DNA of 8,143 nt from CAZQFS01 sp964592755 (GTDB lineage Bacteria > Hydrothermota > Tepidihabitantia > Tepidihabitantales > Tepidihabitantaceae): NCBI GenBank assembly GCA_964592755.1, contig CAZQFS010000129.1, positions 1 to 8,143 of the forward strand, written 5' to 3'. Shown here piece after piece: positions 1 through 4,835 of this stretch (position 1 is the stretch's first letter; each line of letters starts with the position of its first letter). Both the position numbers and the translations under genes were made by a program. Below the pieces are notes generated by a model. The model was given only the letters and a program-made list of their open reading frames with translations. It was not told the origin of the DNA and did not search any database.

Positions 1-1
1 T

Positions 2-427
2 GGCCGCAACTGGGTCGTGTTCGGACTCTGGGGCTACAACTGGTCGCACGTCCTGACCGAGAGGGCATGGATTGCTGGCTGGAACAACAATCCGCGCGCC
101 GATTCGCCCTGGCTGGACGTTGAGTACTCGGTTGCATCGGTCGCCGAGCCCGGTGGTCATTCACACCCGGATGCTCCGCTCGGCTCGACCATCATCCGCG
201 GCGTATTGCACCTGCGGCCCTCACCCTTCCCTCTCCCAATGGGAGAGGGGCGAGGGGTGAGGGAGCAGAGCTTGCTCGACATCTCGGGCCGGAAGGTGCT
301 CGACCTGCGACCCGGCGCGAACGACGTATCCCGCCTTGCGCCAGGCGTTTACTTCGTCAGACGCGAGGTTTCAAGTGGTCAAGGGTTCGAGAAGTCGGGT
401 GTGCGGAGAGTAATCGTAACAAGATAG
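2..427 (+). CDS. 3' part of secreted protein with C-terminal sorting domain
   Basis: The reading frame is already open at the left edge, so this is the C-terminal 141 residues of a longer protein; a GTG at 17 is inside the frame and is unlikely to be the start. The first ~55 residues (rich in W, G and N, e.g. LWGYNW) are not a domain I recognise. A linker follows, then a C-terminal module from base 272: LLDISGRKVLDL, a PGAND turn and LAPGVYFVR, ending in VIVTR. This is the pattern of type-IX-secretion-like/Por C-terminal domains that direct exported proteins to the cell surface in FCB bacteria. The linker is made largely of a translated palindrome (218-263). The stop lies 9 bases before the next gene, whose Shine-Dalgarno directly follows this stop, so the two are probably cotranscribed. 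The next gene carries a close copy of the same C-terminal module. The function of the main domain is unknown. Confidence 0.8.
   Translation, partial: GRNWVVFGLWGYNWSHVLTERAWIAGWNNNPRADSPWLDVEYSVASVAEPGGHSHPDAPLGSTIIRGVLHLRPSPFPLPMGEGRGVREQSLLDISGRKVLDLRPGANDVSRLAPGVYFVRREVSSGQGFEKSGVRRVIVTR
218..263. repeat. Imperfect palindrome translated inside a gene
   Basis: Left arm ccctcaccc (218-226) pairs with gggtgaggg (255-263). Inner arm ccctctccc (229-237) pairs with gggagaggg (241-249) around an AAT loop. This C/T-rich, then G/A-rich hairpin resembles a dispersed palindrome I know from many bacterial genomes, usually intergenic and often mis-annotated as short peptides of the kind PLPMGEGRG. Here it is read in frame as a Pro/Gly/Arg-rich linker between two protein modules. 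Confidence 0.8.
272..424 (+). other. C-terminal sorting domain (Por/T9SS-like)
   Basis: This 51-residue module reads LLDISGRKVLDL, then PGANDVSRL, APGVYFVR and a terminal VRRVIVTR. It matches in order the module at 1640-1789 (LLDIAGRKVLDL, PGANDISHL, APGVYFVR, VRRAVVTR). Family knowledge: such beta-sandwich tails occur on proteins exported to the surface of Bacteroidetes and related phyla. No secretion gene of the Por type is visible in this window. Confidence 0.75.
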
Positions 428-433
428 AAGGAG
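428..433 (+). promoter_or_regulatory. Shine-Dalgarno of the beta-propeller gene
   Basis: AAGGAG sits directly after the stop codon of the preceding gene and 3 bases before the ATG at 437. It fixes this start and shows that the ribosomes of this organism use Shine-Dalgarno sites, in contrast to the leaderless-looking genes further right. Confidence 0.7.
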
Positions 434-436
434 ACC

Positions 437-1063
437 ATGAAGTCGAAGTTCCTACTGTATTCTGTTTCCTGTCTGCTGTCTTCCATCCTGACCGCCCAGT
501 GGCTGGATACCATCATTCCGGTCGGAGCGAGTCCAATTGCGCTGTGCTTCAATCCGCAGGACAACCGCGTCTACTGCGCCTGCTTCGACGACAGCAGCGT
601 GGCGTCCATCGACGGCGCGACGAACACAGTGCTCGCGATGATCCGCGTCGACGCCCAGCCACGCGCACTCTGCTACAACCCGACAAACAACAAGGTCTTC
701 TGCGCGAACGAGAACGGAAGGTCGGTCAGCATCATCGACGGCGCGGCCAACACGGTCGTGGCTACGACCGCACTGCCGTGCTTTCCGTGGGACTGCTGCT
801 ACAATCCGACCACGGACAAGGTGTATGTCGTCGACGCATTCTCGTCGGTCTGCGTGCTGGACGGCTCTACCTTTGCGCTCGACACCGTCATCAACCCGGG
901 CAACGGTCCCTACGGCCTATGTTGCAACCCGGTCGCCAACCGCATCTACACAGCCAACCGTACCGACAACTCGGTAACGGTCATCGACGGCGCGAGCAAT
1001 ACCGTGATGGCGACCATCCCGGTCGGGCCGATTCCTAACCGGATCGTCTGGAACAGCCGCTAG
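437..1063 (+). CDS. N-terminal half of the split beta-propeller (blades 1-4)
   Basis: This is the 208-residue product if the TAG terminates translation. It carries the signal peptide, four complete blades (starting at PIALCF, PRALCY, PWDCCY and PYGLCC) and the first strand of blade 5, ending VWNSR. Such a fragment would be exported but would lack both a closed propeller and the C-terminal sorting domain, so it would probably not be retained at the surface. Confidence 0.55.
   Translation: MKSKFLLYSVSCLLSSILTAQWLDTIIPVGASPIALCFNPQDNRVYCACFDDSSVASIDGATNTVLAMIRVDAQPRALCYNPTNNKVFCANENGRSVSIIDGAANTVVATTALPCFPWDCCYNPTTDKVYVVDAFSSVCVLDGSTFALDTVINPGNGPYGLCCNPVANRIYTANRTDNSVTVIDGASNTVMATIPVGPIPNRIVWNSR
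1061..1063 (+). other. In-frame TAG stop inside blade 5
   Basis: The context is cgc TAG aac. The frame upstream (from 437) and downstream (to 1792) is the same and both sides are clearly the same repeat protein. One substitution restores an open frame: CAG, GAG or AAG would give Gln, Glu or Lys, all acceptable at this turn of the repeat. Confidence 0.85.
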
Positions 1064-1105
1064 AACAAGTTTTACACGGATACGGCCGACGGCACCGACA
1101 CCAGG

Positions 1106-1792
1106 GTGACGGTAATCGACTGTGCCACCAATACGGTCTGCGCGACCGTCCGAGTCGGCAGGTATCCAGTGGGGCTGTGCTATGACTCTGCGGCCAGTCG
1201 CGTCTACGTCAGCAACTACGCCAGCAACAGCATCTCGGTCATTGACGGCGCGAGCAATGCGGTCGTCGCATCAGTGGAGACACCGTACACGCCGGACCGG
1301 CTGTGCTATTCCGGGCCGAACAACTACGTCTACTGCGCGATGCCCAATGCCGGTCAGGTGGCGGTCATTAGCTGTGCGGCGGAGAGCATCATCGGCGTGG
1401 TCCAGGTCGGCGCCGGCCCGTGGGCGCTTTGTTACAACCCGGTTGCGAACCGGGTCTACACTGCGGACCTGTTCGGCGGCACGGTGTCGGTCCTGCGTGG
1501 TTCGCTTGGCATTGAGGAATCCGGGTCTGCGTACGGGCCACGTCCAGGTTCTGCCGCTACTGTCGTCCGCGGTGTGTTCTGGCTGCCGCGGGACATGACC
1601 GAATTGCCCGGCAATTCGGGTCGTGTCCCAGGGCCGGCGCTGCTGGACATTGCGGGCCGGAAGGTCCTCGACCTTGGGCCCGGCGCGAATGATATTTCAC
1701 ATCTCGCGCCCGGCGTCTACTTCGTGCGAGTTGAGCCTCAAGCGTCAGGCTGCAAGCCCCAAGCGGTCAGGAGAGCAGTCGTCACAAGATAG
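1106..1792 (+). CDS. C-terminal half of the split beta-propeller (blades 5-8, sorting domain)
   Basis: Coding character starts directly after the TAG (from 1064: NKFYTDTADG) and not at the GTG at 1106, which lies inside blade 5 and has no Shine-Dalgarno. This supports a broken gene rather than a separate one. The piece has the rest of blade 5, blades 6-8 (PVGLCY, PDRLCY, PWALCY), a linker with a palindrome and the 50-residue sorting domain. It has no signal peptide, so on its own it could not be exported. Confidence 0.5.
   Translation: MTVIDCATNTVCATVRVGRYPVGLCYDSAASRVYVSNYASNSISVIDGASNAVVASVETPYTPDRLCYSGPNNYVYCAMPNAGQVAVISCAAESIIGVVQVGAGPWALCYNPVANRVYTADLFGGTVSVLRGSLGIEESGSAYGPRPGSAATVVRGVFWLPRDMTELPGNSGRVPGPALLDIAGRKVLDLGPGANDISHLAPGVYFVRVEPQASGCKPQAVRRAVVTR
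1590..1629. repeat. Second palindrome translated inside a gene, at the homologous linker
   Basis: Core gaattgcc-c-ggcaattc (1601-1617) is a perfect 8-1-8 inverted repeat. Outside it, gggacatgacc (1590-1600) pairs with gggtcgtgtccc (1618-1629), with one T/G wobble and one bulged base. In all this is a stem of about 19 pairs. It encodes PRDMTELPGNSGRVPG, between RGVFWL and LLDIAGRKV. Its sequence is unrelated to the palindrome at 218-263, but it sits at the same place in the protein. Confidence 0.8.
1640..1789 (+). other. C-terminal sorting domain of the beta-propeller
   Basis: The module reads LLDIAGRKVLDL, PGANDISHL, APGVYFVR, and ends VRRAVVTR. It is a close relative of the module at 272-424, so the two adjacent exported proteins probably use the same export and anchoring route. 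Confidence 0.75.
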
Positions 1793-1895
1793 CAGACGAC
1801 GGCGCCGGTCAGGTCGGGGCAACACATCCTAAGTCGCTTGTCTGCGAGGCTTGGGCTGTGATTCCCGCCCGCGCGACTGGTTCCGGGCCTGCTCT

Positions 1896-1922
1896 GGGGA
1901 GCGACTCCGGGAGTCACTCCCC
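1896..1922. repeat. Inverted repeat, 13-base arms with one mismatch
   Basis: Arm ggggagcgactcc (1896-1908) pairs with ggagtcactcccc (1910-1922), with one C/A mismatch and a one-base centre. The right half is itself a smaller perfect palindrome, gggagt-c-actccc (1909-1921). It lies about 100 bases after the end of the beta-propeller gene and could act as a 3' structure for that transcript; there is no T-run. Confidence 0.55.
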
Positions 1923-2043
1923 CCTCCAGGCCGGTGGCCAGAACTGGAAACAGGCGCGACGGCGAAACAGGCGTCAGTCGAGTTTCCGGGCCGCAGCATA
2001 CGGGTCAAACCGGTCTGCCTTGCAGCCGCAACGGCGTGTCTCG

Positions 2044-2064
2044 GAGCAGCCTTGAAGGCGGCTC
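2044..2064. repeat. Inverted repeat, 10-base arms with one mismatch
   Basis: gagcagcctt and aaggcggctc face each other around a single G, with one A/G mismatch (positions 2048 and 2060). No coding or T-run context was found. Function unknown; possibly part of a repeat or 3'-end structure shared by the two convergent operons. Confidence 0.5.
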
Positions 2065-2110
2065 GGCCTCGACTTTGAGCTGCAGATGCAAGAGCGGTTG
2101 CTGAAGCTCT

Positions 2111-2134
2111 CCGGCGAGCGGTCGCGAGCGCCGG
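2111..2134. repeat. Inverted repeat CCGGCG...CGCCGG
   Basis: ccggcg (2111-2116) pairs with cgccgg (2129-2134), and an inner gcg/cgc pairing extends the stem after a small internal loop. It is very GC-rich, so some chance pairing is expected in this base composition. I list it because it is one of four such structures in 280 bases. Confidence 0.4.
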
Positions 2135-2157
2135 TTCGGAAGTTGTCTTGAGGGCGG

Positions 2158-2175
2158 GAACCGGCAGGCCGGTTC
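2158..2175 (-). terminator. Perfect hairpin at the end of the - strand operon
   Basis: gaaccggc and gccggttc form a perfect 8-base stem around AG. The stem begins within the TGA that ends the acetyltransferase frame (2174-2176). Its position immediately at the 3' end of the leftward operon suggests termination or transcript protection. There is no T-run after it on the - strand, so it would be an atypical intrinsic terminator. Confidence 0.4.
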
Positions 2176-2611
2176 AATGGTCGCGCGGCAGTTTGATGCG
2201 ATAGAAGACTTCGCCGCCGCCGTCAGGGTCTATCTTGTCGATGTACCCGATGCGCTCGAAGCCCAGAGCTTTGTGCCAGACAAGGCCAGTTTGTTCTCAG
2301 GGATGGTGGAGCTGTATAAGGAACGTCTGCCTGCGGCGGGCGAGGTTCCGGCAGATGTGCTCGAGCAGGGCAATGGCCACGCCCTGTCGCCGCTGTTCCG
2401 GCTCGACCCAGAGCGAGGTGAGGAATGGTGTCTTGCCCCAGAGATACTCAAGCCGGGCCATCCCGACACATCTGCCACCAAGCTCGGCCACGAACACGTC
2501 GCCTTCGCGTATCATCCGGCGCATGGTCTGAGCCGTGATTTCCTTGTCGCGATGAACGAACCGCAGGTCCCTGGCGCGGGCACGCCGAATCACAATTGCC
2601 GAGCCGGTCAT
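2174..2611 (-). pseudogene. GNAT-family N-acetyltransferase split by in-frame TGA
   Basis: From the ATG at 2611 the frame encodes a typical single-domain GNAT fold: early strand IVIRRARARD, then VFVAELGGRCVGMARL, then acetyl-CoA-binding motif A, LWVEPEQRRQGVAIALLEH (residues 67-85, with the R-R-Q-G-V-A pyrophosphate loop). After FLIQLHHP a TGA (2297-2299) interrupts. The same frame then continues for 40 residues with exactly what a GNAT needs next: EQTGLVWHKALGFERIGY (the conserved GF) and a last strand VFYRIKLP, ending at TGA 2174-2176. The total of 145 positions is a normal GNAT length. The substrate cannot be inferred; members acetylate amines on proteins, peptides or small molecules. It is the last gene of a leftward operon, 72 bases after the ThiN gene. 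The stop could come from CGA (Arg) by one C-to-T change. Without readthrough the product lacks the last strands and is probably inactive. Confidence 0.8.
2297..2611 (-). CDS. Truncated GNAT product as terminated by the internal TGA
   Basis: If the internal TGA is obeyed, a 104-residue product results, containing the acetyl-CoA motif but ending at LHHP before the conserved GF and the final strands. The start is the first ATG after an in-frame TGA at 2642-2644; no clear Shine-Dalgarno precedes it, so it may depend on translation of the preceding ThiN gene. Confidence 0.5.
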   Translation of the reverse strand: MTGSAIVIRRARARDLRFVHRDKEITAQTMRRMIREGDVFVAELGGRCVGMARLEYLWGKTPFLTSLWVEPEQRRQGVAIALLEHICRNLARRRQTFLIQLHHP

Positions 2612-2683
2612 TACCCAGCGTAGCTGCTGCCGGACATGCGGTCAAGGCCGGGTGTGTTTACCGGCGTATCTGGCGGCCGTGTC

Positions 2684-3265
2684 TCAGTCCGGGCAAGCCT
2701 GACGACGGGTGTAGCCGCGTGCCAGCTCGGTGGCCAGTTCGGCGACTCCGGCCGGGTCAGGCCCGAGGAGAAAGAAGAGCGGCTCTTTGCCCCAGCCACG
2801 AGTCTCATAGCATACCCGCGGCACCTTGCCGTACCGTTCCACCAGATGCCTCACCTTCCACGGAATTGAGCTTCGGTCGCGGCCCGTATGCTCCGGCGGC
2901 TCGACTGCACGGTCAATGCAGCCGAGCGTCAGGCCGTGCGCGGCGCAGTGCTCCTGGACAAAGTCGTGGATGCTTTCGTTCCAGCGGAAGTTGAGTCCGG
3001 CCCTGATGGTCGGGTCGAATCTCTGGGCCTCGATGACGAGCCGCGCCATGTGGTCTGAGACGCCGAGCCGCACCGGGCCCGCGGCTTTCGGCATCCCGCC
3101 GACCACGGTGATGCGGCCGTCAATGCCGGCCACCTGGCCCGGGTCGGCGACATGCTCGGGCGCATGGACGATATTGACCCTGACCTCGGGTACGAACAGG
3201 ACAAACTCCGGGCAGGCCTCAAGAACGCGCACGGCACGTTCGAGTTGTCCGATGAGCTGGCTCAA
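2684..3265 (-). CDS. thiN: ThiN-family thiamine-phosphate synthase domain protein
   Basis: The 193-residue product matches the ThiN domain along its whole length: FVLFVPEVRVNIVHA (22-35), VAGIDGRITVVGG (45-57), VRLGVSDHMAR (65-75), DPTIRAGLNFRW, DRAVEPPEHTG and, near the end, WGKEPLFFLLGPDP. Family knowledge: ThiN joins the thiamine pyrimidine and thiazole phosphates to thiamine phosphate in archaea and some bacteria, often fused to the ThiD kinase; in ThiR-type proteins it is a ligand-sensing domain behind a helix-turn-helix. Here it stands alone, with neither ThiD nor a DNA-binding part. Arg51 and His72 are 21 apart, the same spacing I recall for the two essential residues of the Pyrobaculum enzyme, so catalysis is plausible. 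The start is TTG, overlapping the upstream kinase-like gene's TGA by 4 bases (TTGA), which implies translational coupling. The exact role (synthase, sensor or partner of the kinase) is inference. Confidence 0.82.
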   Translation of the reverse strand: MSQLIGQLERAVRVLEACPEFVLFVPEVRVNIVHAPEHVADPGQVAGIDGRITVVGGMPKAAGPVRLGVSDHMARLVIEAQRFDPTIRAGLNFRWNESIHDFVQEHCAAHGLTLGCIDRAVEPPEHTGRDRSSIPWKVRHLVERYGKVPRVCYETRGWGKEPLFFLLGPDPAGVAELATELARGYTRRQACPD

Positions 3266-4308
3266 GCGCCGATGGCTTTGAAGTAGGCGGCCCAGAACGG
3301 GTCGGTGACCGGATGAACCAGGGGCCGCTCACGGCCGTTCTCGACCATGGTCATGCCTTGACGGGTGACCTCGCCGATGACTGCGGCCCGGATTCTCTTC
3401 TTCTTCAACGCGGCCAGAACCGCGTCTGCCTTGCCGGGCCGGCACATGATAATCAGCGTGCCTTCGCTGATTGACTTGTAGGGGTCGATTCCGTAGAGGT
3501 CGCAGATTTCCATGACGCAGGGCAGCACGGGCACGGCTTCCTTTGTCACGCGCAGGCCGAACCCGCCGGCCTGGGCCATCTCGAAGAGGCCGCCTTCCAG
3601 GCCGCATTCGGTCGCGTCGTGCATCGCGGTCACGCCTTTCTGCCGTACACCGACGCTGGTAGCCGCGAGCGCGTCTTCGACCACGGTCATCTGCCAGAAG
3701 AGACGCTCGGCGCGGCGGGCGAATGCGGAGCCGTACTTTGCGGCCAGTCGGTCAGGGAACATCGCGGCGAAGATGCCTGCTGCTTCCACTGCCGGGCCTT
3801 TGGTGACGATGACCGCGTCGCCAGGCCGGACGAACCTGGGCGAGACGTACTCGGAAAGCCCGCCTTCAGCGAGCACGGTCGCGCCGCCGACCATCGGAAA
3901 GCCGCAGTTACCGTACCGGGCAGTGTGGCCGGTGACGACCGACACGCCGTAGCGGCGGCACTCGTGGTGGATGGTCTTCCAGACGACCTCGAGCTGGGCC
4001 TCGGTAATCTGCATCGGGAGGTTCAGGTCTATGGTCAGGTACTTTGGCTTGAGTCCGCTCGTTACCGCGTCGGAGAGCAGGATGTGAATCGCGAACCAGG
4101 CGGCCCGCTTCCAGCCGTATTCGGGCACGATGAAAACAGGGTCGGTTGTCAGGGCCAGGGCCCGGTTGCCGACCCGGATGATACCGGTGTCGACGCCGTG
4201 CATCGGGCCGACCAGGACGTTTCGGCTCGGGGCGCCGAGACGCGGATAGATGAGTTCGTCGAACACCTGCTGGGATATCTTGCCGACTTCCGGCAGTTTC
4301 ACTTTCAT
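3262..4308 (-). CDS. AIR synthase/HypE-superfamily ATP-binding protein
   Basis: This 348-residue protein has the PurM/ThiL/HypE/SelD layout: an N-terminal ATP-binding half with PMHGVDTGIIRVG (35-47, at the place of the usual GDDAAV motif), LLSDAVTSGLKPKYLTIDL (77-95), VVTGHTARYG (124-133) and GDAVIVTKG (163-171); then a C-terminal half with AMHDATECGLEGGLFEMA (228-245), SEGTLIIMC (281-289) and IGEVT (311-315). The family either phosphorylates a substrate (ThiL acts on thiamine phosphate) or activates an amide or carboxyl group with ATP. It is not a true HypE: the C-terminal cysteine motif is absent, the protein ending FKAIGA, and no hydrogenase maturation genes are near. The directly coupled ThiN gene makes thiamine-phosphate metabolism the best guess, but GVDTG differs from standard ThiL, so substrate and reaction are open. 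The ATG at 4308 lacks a Shine-Dalgarno and sits 6 bases after a promoter -10 box. Confidence 0.78.
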   Translation of the reverse strand: MKVKLPEVGKISQQVFDELIYPRLGAPSRNVLVGPMHGVDTGIIRVGNRALALTTDPVFIVPEYGWKRAAWFAIHILLSDAVTSGLKPKYLTIDLNLPMQITEAQLEVVWKTIHHECRRYGVSVVTGHTARYGNCGFPMVGGATVLAEGGLSEYVSPRFVRPGDAVIVTKGPAVEAAGIFAAMFPDRLAAKYGSAFARRAERLFWQMTVVEDALAATSVGVRQKGVTAMHDATECGLEGGLFEMAQAGGFGLRVTKEAVPVLPCVMEICDLYGIDPYKSISEGTLIIMCRPGKADAVLAALKKKRIRAAVIGEVTRQGMTMVENGRERPLVHPVTDPFWAAYFKAIGA

Positions 4309-4314
4309 GGCGCA

Positions 4315-4342
4315 ATTCTACGAGGCACGGCCGGCCTGTCAA
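4315..4342 (-). promoter_or_regulatory. Sigma70-like promoter for the kinase-ThiN-GNAT operon
   Basis: On the - strand, TTGACA (4342-4337) is followed by a 16-base spacer and TAGAAT (4320-4315). The -10 box ends 6 bases before the ATG at 4308, so transcription should begin at or next to the A of the start codon: a leaderless mRNA. The -35 box overlaps the stop codon of the upstream gene (4339-4341). Confidence 0.6.
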
Positions 4343-4827
4343 ATAGGCGCGTCAGTCTGACCCGGACCGCCTGCCGAAGGCCCGGGTTCTTCCAGTGAGA
4401 GTCGGTCGTCGGGTCGGGGAGCGAAACGCCGAGCCAGATAGGCGAAGACCTGTTCCGGTTCCTGCGGCAGGAGCAGGTGCACGCCGCGGAAGTTGTCGAG
4501 CGCACTCCGCTGCCCGAACGGGCTTAGGACAACGCCGCCGGTCGTCCGGAACCAGCTCCGGAACTGCTGCCATTGGTAGCTGGTGCGGAACAACCGCTTG
4601 TCTACTTCGATACCGGTAGCGGTGAAGGAATAGGTGACGGGCAGGAAGTAGGTGTTGAGCGCGACGAACAGCACAACCATGGCCAGCAGCGCAAGCAGCA
4701 CGCCAAAGGCCCAGACCGTCAGGCAGAGGAAGCCGAGAATGACAAGGAGGACGACAACGGTCCGCCGCGGCGATTCTCTGGCTCGATGAACGGTCCAGCT
4801 CAGGGTCTGCTCGGGTATATCAGCCAT
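4339..4827 (-). CDS. Small membrane protein with PH-like (YcxB-like) domain
   Basis: The 162-residue product has a short N-terminal tail, two hydrophobic helices (about 23-41 and 43-61) separated by a single glycine turn, and a cytoplasmic part beginning YSFTATGIEVDKRLFRTSYQWQQF (67-90), then FRTTGGVVLSPFGQ and VHLLLP. Two helices followed by a strand such as FTATGI, a W-rich strand and a further hydrophobic strand are typical of YcxB-like and other bacterial PH-like membrane proteins, whose function is unknown. The C-terminal 25 residues are Pro/Asp/Gly-rich. I start at the ATG at 4827 (MADIPEQT); a TTG at 4863 would overlap the putative -35 box and adds nothing family-like. It lies upstream of the kinase-like gene in the same direction, but that gene has its own promoter. 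Confidence 0.72.
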   Translation of the reverse strand: MADIPEQTLSWTVHRARESPRRTVVVLLVILGFLCLTVWAFGVLLALLAMVVLFVALNTYFLPVTYSFTATGIEVDKRLFRTSYQWQQFRSWFRTTGGVVLSPFGQRSALDNFRGVHLLLPQEPEQVFAYLARRFAPRPDDRLSLEEPGPSAGGPGQTDAPI

Positions 4828-4835
4828 GGCGTCTA

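Larger units (their letters stand above)
437..1792 (+). pseudogene. Secreted YVTN beta-propeller protein split by in-frame TAG
   Basis: Read through the TAG at 1061-1063, this is one continuous frame of 451 codons plus the final stop. It has a signal peptide (MKSKFLL, hydrophobic core, cleavage probably near TAQ), then eight repeats of about 42 residues of the form P-x-x-L-C-Y-N-P...N-x-V-Y...V-x-V-I-D-G-A-x-N-T-V, a linker containing a palindrome, and a C-terminal sorting domain. YVTN-type repeats of this kind build seven- or eight-bladed propellers in surface or exported proteins; ligands are generally unknown. The stop falls inside blade 5, between NSR and NKFY, where a repeat would carry one ordinary residue. 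The frame, repeat phase and codon style continue unbroken on the far side. A C-to-T change of CAG (Gln) is the simplest origin. A recent nonsense mutation, a sequence error or readthrough are all possible; TAG is also used as a normal terminal stop here (427, 1792, 5484, 6353), which argues against general reassignment. Confidence 0.8.
1793..2173. other. Gene-free, hairpin-rich convergent intergenic region
   Basis: The open frames here (e.g. + 1851-2078 and - 1974-2177) have Arg/Ser-rich random-looking products and no start context, so I call no gene. Four inverted repeats lie in the block: 1896-1922, 2044-2064, 2111-2134 and 2158-2175. None is followed by a clear run of T, so they are not textbook intrinsic terminators. 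Both flanking operons end here, so termination or 3'-end protection is the likeliest role. A short direct repeat, gaaacaggcg, occurs at 1947-1956 and 1964-1973. Confidence 0.6.

Noticed and set aside
437..1792. General reassignment of TAG to an amino acid
   Set aside because: TAG ends four other frames in the window at expected positions (427, 1792, 5484, 6353).
1851..2078. 75-codon + frame in the intergenic block
   Set aside because: Its composition is Arg/Ala/Pro-rich like random GC-rich sequence, it has no Shine-Dalgarno and it runs through two inverted repeats.
2177..2623. Open + strand frame of 148 codons
   Set aside because: It is antisense to the GNAT gene, whose - strand frame gives recognisable family motifs on both sides of its stop; the + product resembles nothing.
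3262..4308. Calling the AIRS-superfamily protein HypE
   Set aside because: The C-terminal cysteine motif needed for HypE thiocyanate formation is absent (the protein ends KAIGA) and no hydrogenase genes are near.
3619..4398. Open + strand frame of 259 codons
   Set aside because: It is the mirror of the AIRS-superfamily gene on the - strand, which has family motifs along its full length; long antisense frames are common in GC-rich DNA.
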